Source of the DNA: an uncultured Clostridia bacterium
Lineage (GTDB): Bacteria; Bacillota; Clostridia; TANB77; CAG-508
DNA: 14,706 nt
Assembly: GCA_944393345.1 (NCBI GenBank)
Contig: CALXZW010000026.1
Coordinates: 1 to 14,706, forward strand
Direction: 5' to 3'
Part shown: piece by piece, positions 1 to 6,826 of the stretch
How the letters are laid out: each line of letters begins with the position of its first letter
Position numbering within the stretch: position 1 is the stretch's first letter
The notes under the pieces: generated by a model
Database searches by the model: none
Told to the model about the DNA's origin: nothing
What the model saw: the letters and a program-made list of their open reading frames with translations, nothing else
Position numbers and translations under genes: made by a program

Positions 1-48
1 TTTACCTACTCCACCTTTTCCTGATGTTATAACTATTACTTCTCCCAT
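1..48 (-). CDS. minD: Septum-site determining protein MinD (N-terminal fragment)
   Basis: Only the first 16 codons are inside the window; the gene runs off the left edge. They read MGEVIVITSGKGGVGK, the N-terminus typical of MinD with the deviant Walker A motif (KGGVGK) of the ParA/MinD ATPases. A perfect AGGAGG lies at 55-60, six bases before the ATG. MinD is a membrane-associated ATPase that recruits MinC to block division away from mid-cell. In Bacillus subtilis minCD sits directly beside spoIVFA-spoIVFB, and the same neighbours are seen here, which supports MinD over other ParA-like proteins. A good promoter lies just upstream, so minD can be transcribed independently of the spoIVF genes. 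Confidence 0.88.
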   Translation of the reverse strand, partial: MGEVIVITSGKGGVGK

Positions 49-92
49 ATTTTTCCTCCTTAGGATTTTAAAAACACTTTTTTAACAGATAT

Positions 93-121
93 ATAATATA
101 ACGAATTTCGTAAAAAGTCAA
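93..121 (-). promoter_or_regulatory. Sigma-A type promoter of minD
   Basis: On the minus strand TTGACT (116-121) is followed by a 17-base spacer and TATTAT (93-98), close to the vegetative consensus. It sits between the end of the upstream pseudogene and the minD ribosome binding site. The spacer contains the palindrome ACGAAATTCGT, which could be an operator or could be chance. Confidence 0.7.
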
Positions 122-157
122 TGCTATTTACATAAAAATAATAGATACTGTATCATG

Positions 158-739
158 TTAAGAAGCTTTATAATCTTCACCTCTCAAAGTTCTATTTATA
201 TCGTTATTAATTTCACTCATCCATTTATATAGTTTTTCCACTAAATCATATATATTTTCAACTCTATCCTCTATTAAGTATCCTGAACTTTTGTGATTAG
301 ATTAATGATCATTTCCACTTAATGAGGAATTTGCAACAAAAGAATTATTAACATCACATTCACTTTCAATGTATTTAGAATCTATCCATTCCATAATTAC
401 ATCCCATTGTCCCCCATAACATAAAATACTTATAACACCATATTTTTCTAAATTATTATATAAATTTCCAAAAAGTTAGATTTTCTAAGTCTTCTAACTC
501 TATAATATAAAATTTTCCTGTATCAACTGTATTACTTATTCTTCCATTATTCCTCAAATTATCTAAATTCGTATATTCTACATCTTTATCAGCTGGCATT
601 TCTCCATAGTTTGCATAGTAAAGTCCTACTTTATCTCTTAAATTATATAATAACATATTTGTTATTACTATAATAATTATTACTGCAACAGTTAATAAAA
701 TTAAAAATACACCTTTTCATTTTTTAAAAACTTTTTTAT
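158..739 (-). pseudogene. Broken pilin-like gene with SUMF1/formylglycine-type C-terminal remnant
   Basis: Reading frames on the minus strand join into one decayed protein. The N-terminal piece reads KKFLKNEKG, then a hydrophobic helix (VFLILLTVAVIIIIVITN), like clostridial type IV pilin-like N-termini. Its start appears lost: the codon at 737-739 is ATA where ATG would fit, with AAGGGG upstream. A frameshift lies near 708-713. The next part (456-710) has the pilin-like pattern YYANYGEMPADKD and ends in GKFYIIELEDLENL. A second frameshift lies near 470. The following frame reads CYGGQWDVIMEWID, is cut by a TAA at 302-304, then continues as ENIYDL...RTLRGEDYKAS to the TAA at 158-160. The last pieces resemble the NIYDLAGNVWEW and RGG motifs of SUMF1/FGE-type domains. 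The tract between the pilin and FGE parts looks much shorter than an intact domain. The family call is from memory of motifs, not a search. It lies between spoIVFB and minD. Confidence 0.6.
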
Positions 740-775
740 CTTTTGAATACCCCTTTTTTCTTTAATTATAGTTTA

Positions 776-1444
776 CTATTTATTTGTTTCAAATTCAAGT
801 TTTTTATCTAGTATTTTATAAATTTTATTTTTGTTTTGATATACTCTATCTTCATTTATAACCAAAACCCATAATACAACTATAATTATAAATAATGCTA
901 TATTATTTATGTAATATATTACTATACTAATCACTATAGTAATGACAGAAATTACAATAAAAGAAATTATATTTATGTATTTTTCTGATTTTTTTTTGCC
1001 ATATAATATATGTAGTACTTCTTTTAATATTCTCCCTCCATCTAGTGGATAAATTGGAATTAGATTAAACACAATTAATAAAATATTAGAATATATTATC
1101 TTTAAATTGGAAAATATATTTATTTTAGCATTATAAAATAAAATTATCAATATTAAATTTGTAAGTGGTCCAGCTAATGCTACAAGTATTTTTTTTATTC
1201 CCAAAAGATTGCTCTTTCCAATTTTCATATTATAATCATTTGGTTTTAATAAAAAAGAAATACTTATTCCATAAGGTTTTATTTCTAGTTTTTTAGGTTT
1301 CATACCAAGTAGCATGCCTGTTAACAAATGTCCTATTTCATGTATAAAAGCAAAAAACATTATCATAGCATATAATTCTATTTGATCAGTAAAAAAAAAT
1401 ATAAAAATAAATAAAAAAATTTTTAAATCAATTTTAAATTTCAT
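776..1444 (-). CDS. spoIVFB: Stage IV sporulation protein FB, site-2 type intramembrane metalloprotease (M50)
   Basis: The 222-residue protein is almost entirely hydrophobic helices. It carries the M50 zinc motif HEIGH at residues 35-39 and the second motif NLIPIYPLDGGR at 127-138, whose Asp135 is the third zinc ligand. These are the hallmarks of SpoIVFB, which cuts pro-sigma-K in the mother cell's outer forespore membrane. At 222 residues it is too short for the C-terminal CBS domain found in the B. subtilis enzyme. The ATG lies 8 bases after the stop codon of spoIVFA, with an AGGAG overlapping that stop, so the two are translationally linked. The neighbouring frameshifted spoIVFA and downstream minD support the name over a generic M50 protease. 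Confidence 0.88.
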   Translation of the reverse strand: MKFKIDLKIFLFIFIFFFTDQIELYAMIMFFAFIHEIGHLLTGMLLGMKPKKLEIKPYGISISFLLKPNDYNMKIGKSNLLGIKKILVALAGPLTNLILIILFYNAKINIFSNLKIIYSNILLIVFNLIPIYPLDGGRILKEVLHILYGKKKSEKYINIISFIVISVITIVISIVIYYINNIALFIIIVVLWVLVINEDRVYQNKNKIYKILDKKLEFETNK

Positions 1445-1452
1445 TATTTCTC

Positions 1453-2341
1453 CTACAATTCTAAAATTTTTTGGGGATCAACCGTTCTCTCGTAAATTCT
1501 GATTTCAAAATGCAAATGAGGTCCTGTTGAATTTCCTGTTGAACCAACTTCTGCTATTTCTTGCCCTTGTTTTATTTTTTCTCCTTGCCTTACATACAAA
1601 GCATTACAATGAGCGTATATTATGCTTATTTCTCCTATTTGTATTTTTATATGTTTTCCGATAATCTCCTTCTTCTGATACTAACACAACTTCTCCATCT
1701 GTCGCAGATTTTATCTTCGTTCCTGTTTGTGCTGCTATATCAGTTCCTGTATGATTTTTAGGTACAGATGCAGTTGTTGGTTCTCTTTGACCATATTTTG
1801 AACTAATAACACCTTCTACTGGTTTTATAAATGTTGTTGTATTTTTTATATTAATTATATCTTGTTCTTCTTCAGAGATTGTTATATTTTGATTTTCTTC
1901 ATCCTTATTTTCTTCTACTGCTCCACCTATTCCAGCTTGATTATTATTTTCTACCTCATTATTACCATTTTCTTCTATTTTATTTTCTAATACATTCTCT
2001 TCTTTTTTATCAGTTTCAATATTTTTATTTATTGAAAATTTTTCTTCTATGTGATTTTTTATATTATTATACATTTCTATAAAATTCATATCATACGAAA
2101 GAATCTCATTTGCTTTGTTTATAAAATCTGTAGAAAATATATAATTTCCGTTTTGAATTATATATATTATAAAATATATAATTACACATACTATTATTTG
2201 TACAATCATTTTTTTTAATAATTTTATATCTTTCTTATCATTTTCTTTATCTACAATTATTTTATCTGTATTTCCTTTTCTTCTCTCATATATTTGCTCT
2301 GCTCGTCTTATTCTTTCTTCAACTGTTAAGATTTTTTCCAC
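1453..2341 (-). pseudogene. spoIVFA: Stage IV sporulation protein FA (LytM/M23 domain), interrupted by a one-base frameshift
   Basis: The start is GTG at 2341 with AGAGGTG as ribosome binding site. Residues 1-45 are a charged cytoplasmic segment, 46-63 one membrane helix, about 70-165 an acidic and Asn-rich linker, and 170 onward a LytM/M23 domain. The open frame reads correctly to GDY at residue 227, then becomes nonsense and stops at 1604. Removing one base near 1658-1660 restores 68 more residues ending in KILEL at the TAG (1453-1455), giving a normal 295-residue protein. The repaired domain has all M23 positions: His197 and Asp201 (HTGTD), His244 (YAH), His275 and His277 (HLHFEI). SpoIVFA anchors and regulates SpoIVFB in the forespore outer membrane. 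The shift may be a real mutation or a sequencing error. A generic M23 peptidase is possible, but the spoIVFB and minD neighbours favour SpoIVFA. Confidence 0.8.
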
Positions 2342-2402
2342 AATAAAACACCTCTTCCTTAGTTTTCTTTATAAACTATATGTTAGGAAAAGGTGTTTTA
2401 TT
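2342..2402 (-). promoter_or_regulatory. Long hairpin enclosing the spoIVFA ribosome binding site
   Basis: AATAAAACACCT (2342-2353) pairs perfectly with AGGTGTTTTATT (2391-2402), and five more pairs follow inside after one mismatch. The structure fills the whole gap between the upstream gene and spoIVFA. On the minus strand the 3' arm contains AGAGGTG, the spoIVFA Shine-Dalgarno, so folding would hide it. The arm is followed by a short TTTTATT, so it could also act as a weak terminator for the upstream gene. Confidence 0.6.
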
Positions 2403-2403
2403 C

Positions 2404-2760
2404 TTATTTAATTAATAATATTATTGTTTCTAATAAAATTATAACACTTGAAATATATGCATATTTTTTTAGTTTTACGTATTTTTCCATATTCTTTTTA
2501 TTTTTTATATTTTTATTATTTTTGTTTTCAAGCTTTGTAATATAATTTGAAACTAATAATTCTGCTTCTTTTGTTACATATTCATTACTTTTTAATTCAC
2601 TTTTAGATGTTTTTTTCTGAATTTCTTTTGTTTCAGTTTTATCTACTTTTTCTAATTTTTTTACTTTATCATTAGTTTTTAAAACTATAATTGCTTCCTC
2701 AACAATATTAGATGGTAGATTTTTTAAGACAATCATATTTTTTAAATTACTTGCCTCCAT
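2404..2760 (-). CDS. Small tail-anchored protein of unknown function
   Basis: I do not recognise this 118-residue protein. Residues 1-30 (starting MEASNLKNMIVLKNLPSNIV) form a mixed hydrophobic/polar segment that looks folded. Residues 31-95 are strongly charged, rich in Lys, Glu and Asn, and probably helical or disordered. Residues 100-117 are one hydrophobic helix at the extreme C-terminus, so the protein is probably tail-anchored with its bulk in the cytoplasm. The ATG has an excellent AAGGAGG eight bases upstream, which supports real translation. It lies between a REC-GGDEF gene and spoIVFA on the same strand, separated from spoIVFA only by a long hairpin. This suggests, but does not prove, a link to sporulation. 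Confidence 0.7.
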   Translation of the reverse strand: MEASNLKNMIVLKNLPSNIVEEAIIVLKTNDKVKKLEKVDKTETKEIQKKTSKSELKSNEYVTKEAELLVSNYITKLENKNNKNIKNKKNMEKYVKLKKYAYISSVIILLETIILLIK

Positions 2761-2829
2761 TAGAACCTCCTTATATTATGTATTTATAATAGTTTTTACA
2801 GAAATTCTAATGTTATTCATTATTATTTA

Positions 2830-3753
2830 TTATTTTCTTCTATCAACAGCATAACTGCTACCCATAACAGATTTAGCGGCATGTTTTACTTGTGCTCCAA
2901 TTTCTCCAATTTCAAGGATATTATTAAATCTATTTGTATCAGCTACTACTACTCCTATTGAAAGAGATGTTAATGGAAATTGCTCTATTATTCCTTTTCT
3001 ATTTTCAACTTCTATATACCCTCTTTCTAAATCTTCATCTGTAAAATATCTACCTACATTTGCATCAAATCTTGCTAAAATATTTTGACATAATCTTTCA
3101 CAACTATTTCCAGAAATTATAGCCACAAAATCATCTCCACCTATATGCCCTACAAATGTATCATCCATTTCACTATTATGTATTTCTCTTACTATGGTTT
3201 CAGCAGTAAATTCAATTATTTGATCTCCTTTTAAAAATCCATATACATCATTATATGCTTTAAAATTATCTAAATCTAAATATAAAACACAAAATGGTTC
3301 TTTTCTTGATAATCTCTTTTTTAATTCTGCATGAATTTGAACATTTCCTGGCAATCCTGTTAACGGACTTATTCTTCTGTTTATTGCTAACAATCTATTT
3401 AAATTTTTAACTGTATAATATAAGTATTCTTCATCAACAGGTTTTTTTATGAAATATTCTACAGATTCTTGTAAAATTTTTATTCTATGCTCTTTACTAC
3501 TCTTAGAAGATACAACAATTACAGGTGTTATTGTATTATCTTCATCTTTTCGGATTTTTCTACATAAATCTATAACATCTCTATCTATTGCATCTTCATT
3601 TATTACTATTAAGGCTGGTATGTTTTTTAAAGCTATATCTATTTGTTCTGTCTTTACACTAATAAATTTGTATTCAGGATCATTTTTGAATAATTCTCTA
3701 AATATAACTATTGAAGATTCATCATCATCAATTATATATATTTCTTGTACCAT
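2830..3753 (-). CDS. Response-regulator-like protein with degenerate REC domain and GGDEF domain
   Basis: The 307-residue protein has a receiver domain (about 1-120) followed by a GGDEF domain (about 130-290). The receiver keeps the acidic pair DDD (9-11), a Ser at 82 and the KKP lysine (103-105). The usual phospho-acceptor Asp appears to be Asn52 (LIVINEDAIDRD), so classical phosphorylation is unlikely. The GGDEF domain has YLDLDNFKAYND (158-169) and the signature GGDDF (205-209), with Asp in place of the usual Glu. The inhibitory RxxD site upstream of the signature is absent (MDDT). Diguanylate cyclases make c-di-GMP from two GTP; whether this variant is active or only binds GTP or c-di-GMP cannot be told from sequence. 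There is no membrane segment. The start has AGGAGG at good spacing. No terminator separates it from the gene upstream. Confidence 0.85.
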   Translation of the reverse strand: MVQEIYIIDDDESSIVIFRELFKNDPEYKFISVKTEQIDIALKNIPALIVINEDAIDRDVIDLCRKIRKDEDNTITPVIVVSSKSSKEHRIKILQESVEYFIKKPVDEEYLYYTVKNLNRLLAINRRISPLTGLPGNVQIHAELKKRLSRKEPFCVLYLDLDNFKAYNDVYGFLKGDQIIEFTAETIVREIHNSEMDDTFVGHIGGDDFVAIISGNSCERLCQNILARFDANVGRYFTDEDLERGYIEVENRKGIIEQFPLTSLSIGVVVADTNRFNNILEIGEIGAQVKHAAKSVMGSSYAVDRRK

Positions 3754-3800
3754 ATTTTCCTCCTCATTAATTTTATATTCTTTTTATTTTTATCGAGTAA

Positions 3801-4592
3801 TTATTTATTTTTTCTTTTTTTTATAAATTCTACTTTTTTGTTTAAAACTTCTGTTATTTCTTTAGTATTAATTGCAGGAAAAGCCTTTTTTAATCTATAA
3901 ACATTTTTATATAAATGTAAAATTGTTCTATTTCTCTTTTTCTTTAATTCATCAATAATTTTTTGAATACTTTCATTACTTTTTACTATTTCCATTTCTT
4001 TTTGTTTACTAATAAATTTTAATTCTTTGAACTTTTCCTTTATTTCATTATTTATTTTTTCAATTTTTTCTAATGTATTTTTAATATTTTTAAATTTAAC
4101 TATTGAAGTTATTGCATCAACTAATAAAACAATTGTAAATATGATAGTTACATAGTTTAATATTTTTATATCTATTTTACCTATAAAATCTTGTATTGTA
4201 GGATGTATTAGTTTTACAAATAATACTCCCAAAATGCCCCAATAAATTGAATTTGTCAAACAAATTCTTCCTTGAAAATTAAATTTATGATCGGAATAAT
4301 CCCAATATTTAGTTTTAAAAATTTTTTCTAATAATATTCCTACTATATATTCCCAAAAAGTTAATACTAATACTGATGAAAAAAATAGTATAACAATGTT
4401 ATCATCAAAAATTTTTAATACTGAAAACATTATAATAGCTCCAATTCCATATATTGGGCAACATGGTCCTTTTAAAAAACCTGTATTTATTAATTTTTTT
4501 TCGTGTATTGACCTATATATAGATTCCATTACCCATCCTAAAAATGAGTATAATATAAAATACATTAATATTTCTAATATGTTAATATTCAT
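3801..4592 (-). CDS. PF06541-type membrane protein (putative ABC-transporter type IV permease)
   Basis: The 263-residue protein starts with FILYSFLGWVMESIYRS followed by NTGFLKGPCCPIYGIGA (36-52), the signature of the PF06541 (ABC_trans_CmpB) family. About five membrane helices can be seen near residues 5-24, 45-62, 67-90, 111-130 and 144-167, with the family-like YWDYS and NSIYWG in between. Residues 168-215 form a Lys/Glu-rich coiled coil, and the tail is basic (ending KKRKNK), so the C-terminus is probably cytoplasmic. Despite the family name a transport function is not established, and no ABC ATPase gene is nearby. The ribosome binding site is GGGTGA. A strong terminator hairpin lies about 20 bases upstream of the start, so expression may depend on read-through. 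Confidence 0.78.
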   Translation of the reverse strand: MNINILEILMYFILYSFLGWVMESIYRSIHEKKLINTGFLKGPCCPIYGIGAIIMFSVLKIFDDNIVILFFSSVLVLTFWEYIVGILLEKIFKTKYWDYSDHKFNFQGRICLTNSIYWGILGVLFVKLIHPTIQDFIGKIDIKILNYVTIIFTIVLLVDAITSIVKFKNIKNTLEKIEKINNEIKEKFKELKFISKQKEMEIVKSNESIQKIIDELKKKRNRTILHLYKNVYRLKKAFPAINTKEITEVLNKKVEFIKKRKNK

Positions 4593-4602
4593 AAATTCAC
4601 CC

Positions 4603-4632
4603 TATAAGAAAACCTCCTACCAAAGTAGGAGG
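4603..4632 (-). terminator. Intrinsic terminator after the Ig-repeat protein gene
   Basis: On the minus strand CCTCCTAC and GTAGGAGG form a perfect 8-bp stem with a TTTG loop, followed by TTTTCTTAT. On the plus strand the same stem is followed by AATTTTATTTT. It begins four bases after the stop codon of the upstream gene. Confidence 0.82.
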
Positions 4633-4636
4633 AATT

Positions 4637-5554
4637 TTATTTTGTATATTTTACCTTTTTATTTTCTGTAACACCATTTGCATTATACACTGTTACATTT
4701 AATCTTGTTTCCCCTTCTTCTAATGGATAACTAAATTCATGTTCTGTAGCTCCATTTAACATTACTCTATACTTTTTATCTTCATTTATAATAAATTCTA
4801 CTTTTTCTAAACCTTGTTCATCTGACATTTTTACATGGAAGTTTTCTCCATCTGCTGTTACTTCTAATTTAGGCTTTTTAACAACTTTTATTTCCTTTTC
4901 TTTCGTCTCTGTAGAATTATTAATATCTACTACTACTACTGTTAATGTGTGTGTTCCCATTGGTGCTTCTATTGTATGTTCTATTGAATTATTATTTATA
5001 TCTACTTTTTGTTCGTCTTCTTCATCCCATCTATATGTTAAATATGATAATTCATTTTTTCCAGTAGCAGAAATAACAATATTATTTCCATTTTCTTCTT
5101 TTGTTATATCTAATGTTATATTTCCTTCTCTTGTATATGTATTTTTAAATTCTATTTCTTGTCCATTTATATCTTTTACATAAATTTTCAATGTATTAGT
5201 TCCTTCTGGTATATCAATTGATTGTTCTATATTCTTTCTACCTTGTGCATTAATTTCTATAGTTTCATCATCTTTCCAACTATATGTAAATTTTTCTAAT
5301 GCTTTATCATGTGTAACAGAAATTACTAATTGTTCATCTGATAATTTTCTAACATTTAATGTAGGCTTTGTAATTGTAACTTGAGTATTTGCTTCTTTAT
5401 ACATTGAATATGAACCTGTTCCAATCATAAATATTCCAAATATGATAAGTGATATTGAAAAAAACTTTAATACACTTTTTATTTCTACTGGTCCTGATTT
5501 TTTTTGTTTTTTTCTTTTCTCTGCACTATTATCAATACTTAAAATTTGATTCAT
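4637..5554 (-). CDS. Single-pass membrane protein with three Ig-like repeats
   Basis: I do not recognise a named family. The 305-residue protein has a short Lys-rich cytoplasmic N-terminus (1-28), one membrane helix (about 29-51), then three similar extracellular units at about 63-142, 143-225 and 226-305. Each unit is rich in beta-strand-like residues and shares the pattern of an acidic or Gly turn, T-L-x-V/I-x-V, then D-I-N or N-A-N; for example GTNTLKIYVKDIN, GTHTLTVVVVDIN and GETRLNVTVYNAN. This points to tandem beta-sandwich (Ig-like) domains from internal duplication. There is no sortase motif or enzyme signature; a structural, adhesive or wall-facing role is an inference. The gene is a single-gene unit: a strong promoter at 5585-5613, ribosome binding site GAGGTG, and a terminator right after the stop. 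Confidence 0.8.
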   Translation of the reverse strand: MNQILSIDNSAEKRKKQKKSGPVEIKSVLKFFSISLIIFGIFMIGTGSYSMYKEANTQVTITKPTLNVRKLSDEQLVISVTHDKALEKFTYSWKDDETIEINAQGRKNIEQSIDIPEGTNTLKIYVKDINGQEIEFKNTYTREGNITLDITKEENGNNIVISATGKNELSYLTYRWDEEDEQKVDINNNSIEHTIEAPMGTHTLTVVVVDINNSTETKEKEIKVVKKPKLEVTADGENFHVKMSDEQGLEKVEFIINEDKKYRVMLNGATEHEFSYPLEEGETRLNVTVYNANGVTENKKVKYTK

Positions 5555-5584
5555 TCTTTCACCTCTTTTGTCTTGCTAATTGAA

Positions 5585-5613
5585 ATTATATCATATGGTT
5601 TTTTAATTGTAAA
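5585..5613 (-). promoter_or_regulatory. Strong sigma-A type promoter of the Ig-repeat protein gene
   Basis: On the minus strand TTTACA (5608-5613), a 17-base spacer and a perfect TATAAT (5585-5590) are present, with an extended -10 TG one base upstream of the -10 box. It sits just after the rpsR terminator, so the downstream gene is a separate unit from the ribosomal operon. Confidence 0.8.
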
Positions 5614-5623
5614 TGTTTTAATT

Positions 5624-5661
5624 AAATAAAAAAAGAAAATGTTAGAAATAAACATTTTCTT
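5624..5661 (-). terminator. Intrinsic terminator of the rpsF-ssb-rpsR operon
   Basis: On the minus strand AAGAAAATGTT and AACATTTTCTT form an 11-bp stem with a 7-base loop, followed at once by TTTTTATTT. It lies 17 bases after the rpsR stop codon. Confidence 0.85.
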
Positions 5662-5678
5662 AAAATTTTATTTTTATT

Positions 5679-5957
5679 TTAGTTTTGTGTATATGGTAAT
5701 ATAGCAATATGTCTTGCTCTTTTTACTGCAGTTGTAATATCTCTTTGATGTTTACTACATGCACCTGTTGATCTTCTTGGCAAAATTTTTCCTTTTTCAT
5801 TTATGAACTTTCTTAATTGTTCTGGATTTTTATAATCTAATACAAAGTTTTTATCACTACATAATACACATACTTTTTTTCTTTGTTTTCTAAATTTTGG
5901 ATTATAATCTTCATCATAATTATTTTTATTATTTTTTCTTTGTTTTTTATCTGCCAT
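5679..5957 (-). CDS. rpsR: 30S ribosomal protein bS18
   Basis: The 92-residue protein has the bS18 core FVLDYKNPEQLRKFINEKGKILPRR (the middle of the protein) and the ending HIAILPYT. S18 binds the platform of the small subunit together with S6. Residues Cys30, Cys33, Cys67 and His70 (CVLC and CSKH) form a probable zinc-binding set, so this is the zinc-containing form of S18. The first 28 residues are very basic and Asn-rich. It is the last gene of rpsF-ssb-rpsR, in the usual Firmicute order, 21 bases after ssb. Its ribosome binding site is a purine run (GGGGGG, then AAAAGAG). A terminator follows. Confidence 0.96.
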   Translation of the reverse strand: MADKKQRKNNKNNYDEDYNPKFRKQRKKVCVLCSDKNFVLDYKNPEQLRKFINEKGKILPRRSTGACSKHQRDITTAVKRARHIAILPYTQN

Positions 5958-5978
5958 TTTCTCTTTTCCCCCCTATAC

Positions 5979-6407
5979 TTAGAATGGTAGGTCATCACTT
6001 GAAGACATTTCAAAATCCGCCCCCATATTTCCAGGTGCTGTATTTCCAAATGTATTTTCAAAAGCTACTCCTCCTGCTTCTCCATCTCTTTTGCTATCTG
6101 CGAAATATGCTTCTTCCGCAATTACTTCTGTTACATAATGTTTTGTTCCTTGGTCATCATCCCAAGTTCTTGTTTGAATTCTTCCTATGATTCCTACTTG
6201 TTGACCTTTCTTAAAGTATTTACTGCAAAATTCACCTGTTTTACTCCAAGCAACAACATTTATAAAATCTGCTTGTCTTTCTTCACCTTGTCTTGCAAAT
6301 CTTCTATTAACTGCTAAACTAAATGAAGAAACTAAAGTATTGTTTGTTTGTGTGTATCTTGTTTCTGGGTCTCTTGTTAATCTTCCCATTAATATTACTT
6401 TGTTCAT
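5979..6407 (-). CDS. ssb: Single-stranded DNA-binding protein
   Basis: The 142-residue protein has an OB-fold over about residues 1-104, starting MNKVILMGRLTRDPETRYT with the family motifs FSLAVNR and DFINVVAWSKTGEF. A flexible Gly/Asn-rich linker follows, and the protein ends in the acidic tip DDLPF, the tail by which SSB recruits replication and repair partners. Length and tip are normal for bacterial SSB. It lies between rpsF and rpsR, as in most Firmicutes, so it is transcribed with ribosomal proteins. The ATG has AAGGTGA upstream. Confidence 0.97.
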   Translation of the reverse strand: MNKVILMGRLTRDPETRYTQTNNTLVSSFSLAVNRRFARQGEERQADFINVVAWSKTGEFCSKYFKKGQQVGIIGRIQTRTWDDDQGTKHYVTEVIAEEAYFADSKRDGEAGGVAFENTFGNTAPGNMGADFEMSSSDDLPF

Positions 6408-6430
6408 TTTTTATCACCTTTCTTTACTTT

Positions 6431-6454
6431 AAATAAAGGCCCCTATCTTTATTT
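6431..6454 (-). other. Hairpin between rpsF and ssb
   Basis: AAATAAAG (6431-6438) and CTTTATTT (6447-6454) pair over 8 bp; the minus-strand loop is ATAGGGGC. No T-run follows on the minus strand, so it is not a terminator. It may affect mRNA stability or processing between the two genes. Confidence 0.4.
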
Positions 6455-6468
6455 AATTTTTACTATTT

Positions 6469-6753
6469 TTAGTTTTCTTTTTTTACAACTATAAATTTTA
6501 TAACTTCATCTGTAATTCTGTAAATTCTTTCAAGTTCTGCTATGAAAGATGGTTTTGCTTCAAAGTTAAATAGTATGTATGTACCTTCTTTGCATTTTTT
6601 TACTTCGTAAGCTAATTTTCTTTTTCCCATTGATTCTACTGAATCTACTTTTCCATTTTCATTAATTAATCCTGTAAATTTTTCTTCTAAAGCTTTTAAA
6701 CCTGCTTCATCTACATTTGGATTAACAATGATAATACTTTCGTATTTATTCAT
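6469..6753 (-). CDS. rpsF: 30S ribosomal protein bS6
   Basis: The protein begins MNKYESIIIVNPN and contains GKRKLAYEVKKCKEGTYILF and YRITDEVIKFIVVKK, the conserved bS6 core. S6 pairs with S18 on the 30S platform. I place the start at the ATG at 6753, giving 94 residues. A GTG three codons upstream is in frame but is itself part of the GGGAGGTGA Shine-Dalgarno, so it is unlikely to be used. It is the first gene of the operon, preceded by a clear promoter and an approximately 80-base leader with two hairpins. Confidence 0.96.
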   Translation of the reverse strand: MNKYESIIIVNPNVDEAGLKALEEKFTGLINENGKVDSVESMGKRKLAYEVKKCKEGTYILFNFEAKPSFIAELERIYRITDEVIKFIVVKKEN

Positions 6754-6779
6754 TATTTTCACCTCCCTTTGGATTTATA

Positions 6780-6826
6780 ACCTACATTTTTATGTAAGTA
6801 GAGATTTAAAAATAGTTATTCTATTT
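6780..6826 (-). promoter_or_regulatory. Two hairpins in the rpsF leader
   Basis: On the minus strand AAATAG and CTATTT (821-826 and 810-815 of the 6 kb block) enclose a 5-base loop. Then ACTTACAT and ATGTAGGT (6792-6799 and 6780-6787) form an 8-bp stem with one G-T pair and an AAAA loop, ending about 12 bases before the Shine-Dalgarno. rpsF leaders often bind S6:S18 for autoregulation, but the CCG expected in that site is not seen, so its role is unproven. Confidence 0.45.

Noticed and set aside
2761..2829. Possible sigma-E type -10 (CATAATAT) ahead of the small tail-anchored gene
   Set aside because: The match is partial, no convincing -35 was found, and such strings are common by chance in sequence this AT-rich.
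3449..3826. 125-codon plus-strand open frame across the REC-GGDEF start
   Set aside because: It is antisense to a clear gene, low in complexity and without a ribosome binding site.
5837..6061. 74-codon minus-strand open frame overlapping rpsR and ssb
   Set aside because: It is an alternative frame across two certain genes and has no family motif.
6754..6762. GTG start for rpsF three codons upstream
   Set aside because: The GTG is part of the Shine-Dalgarno GGGAGGTGA itself; the ATG at 6753 is correctly spaced.
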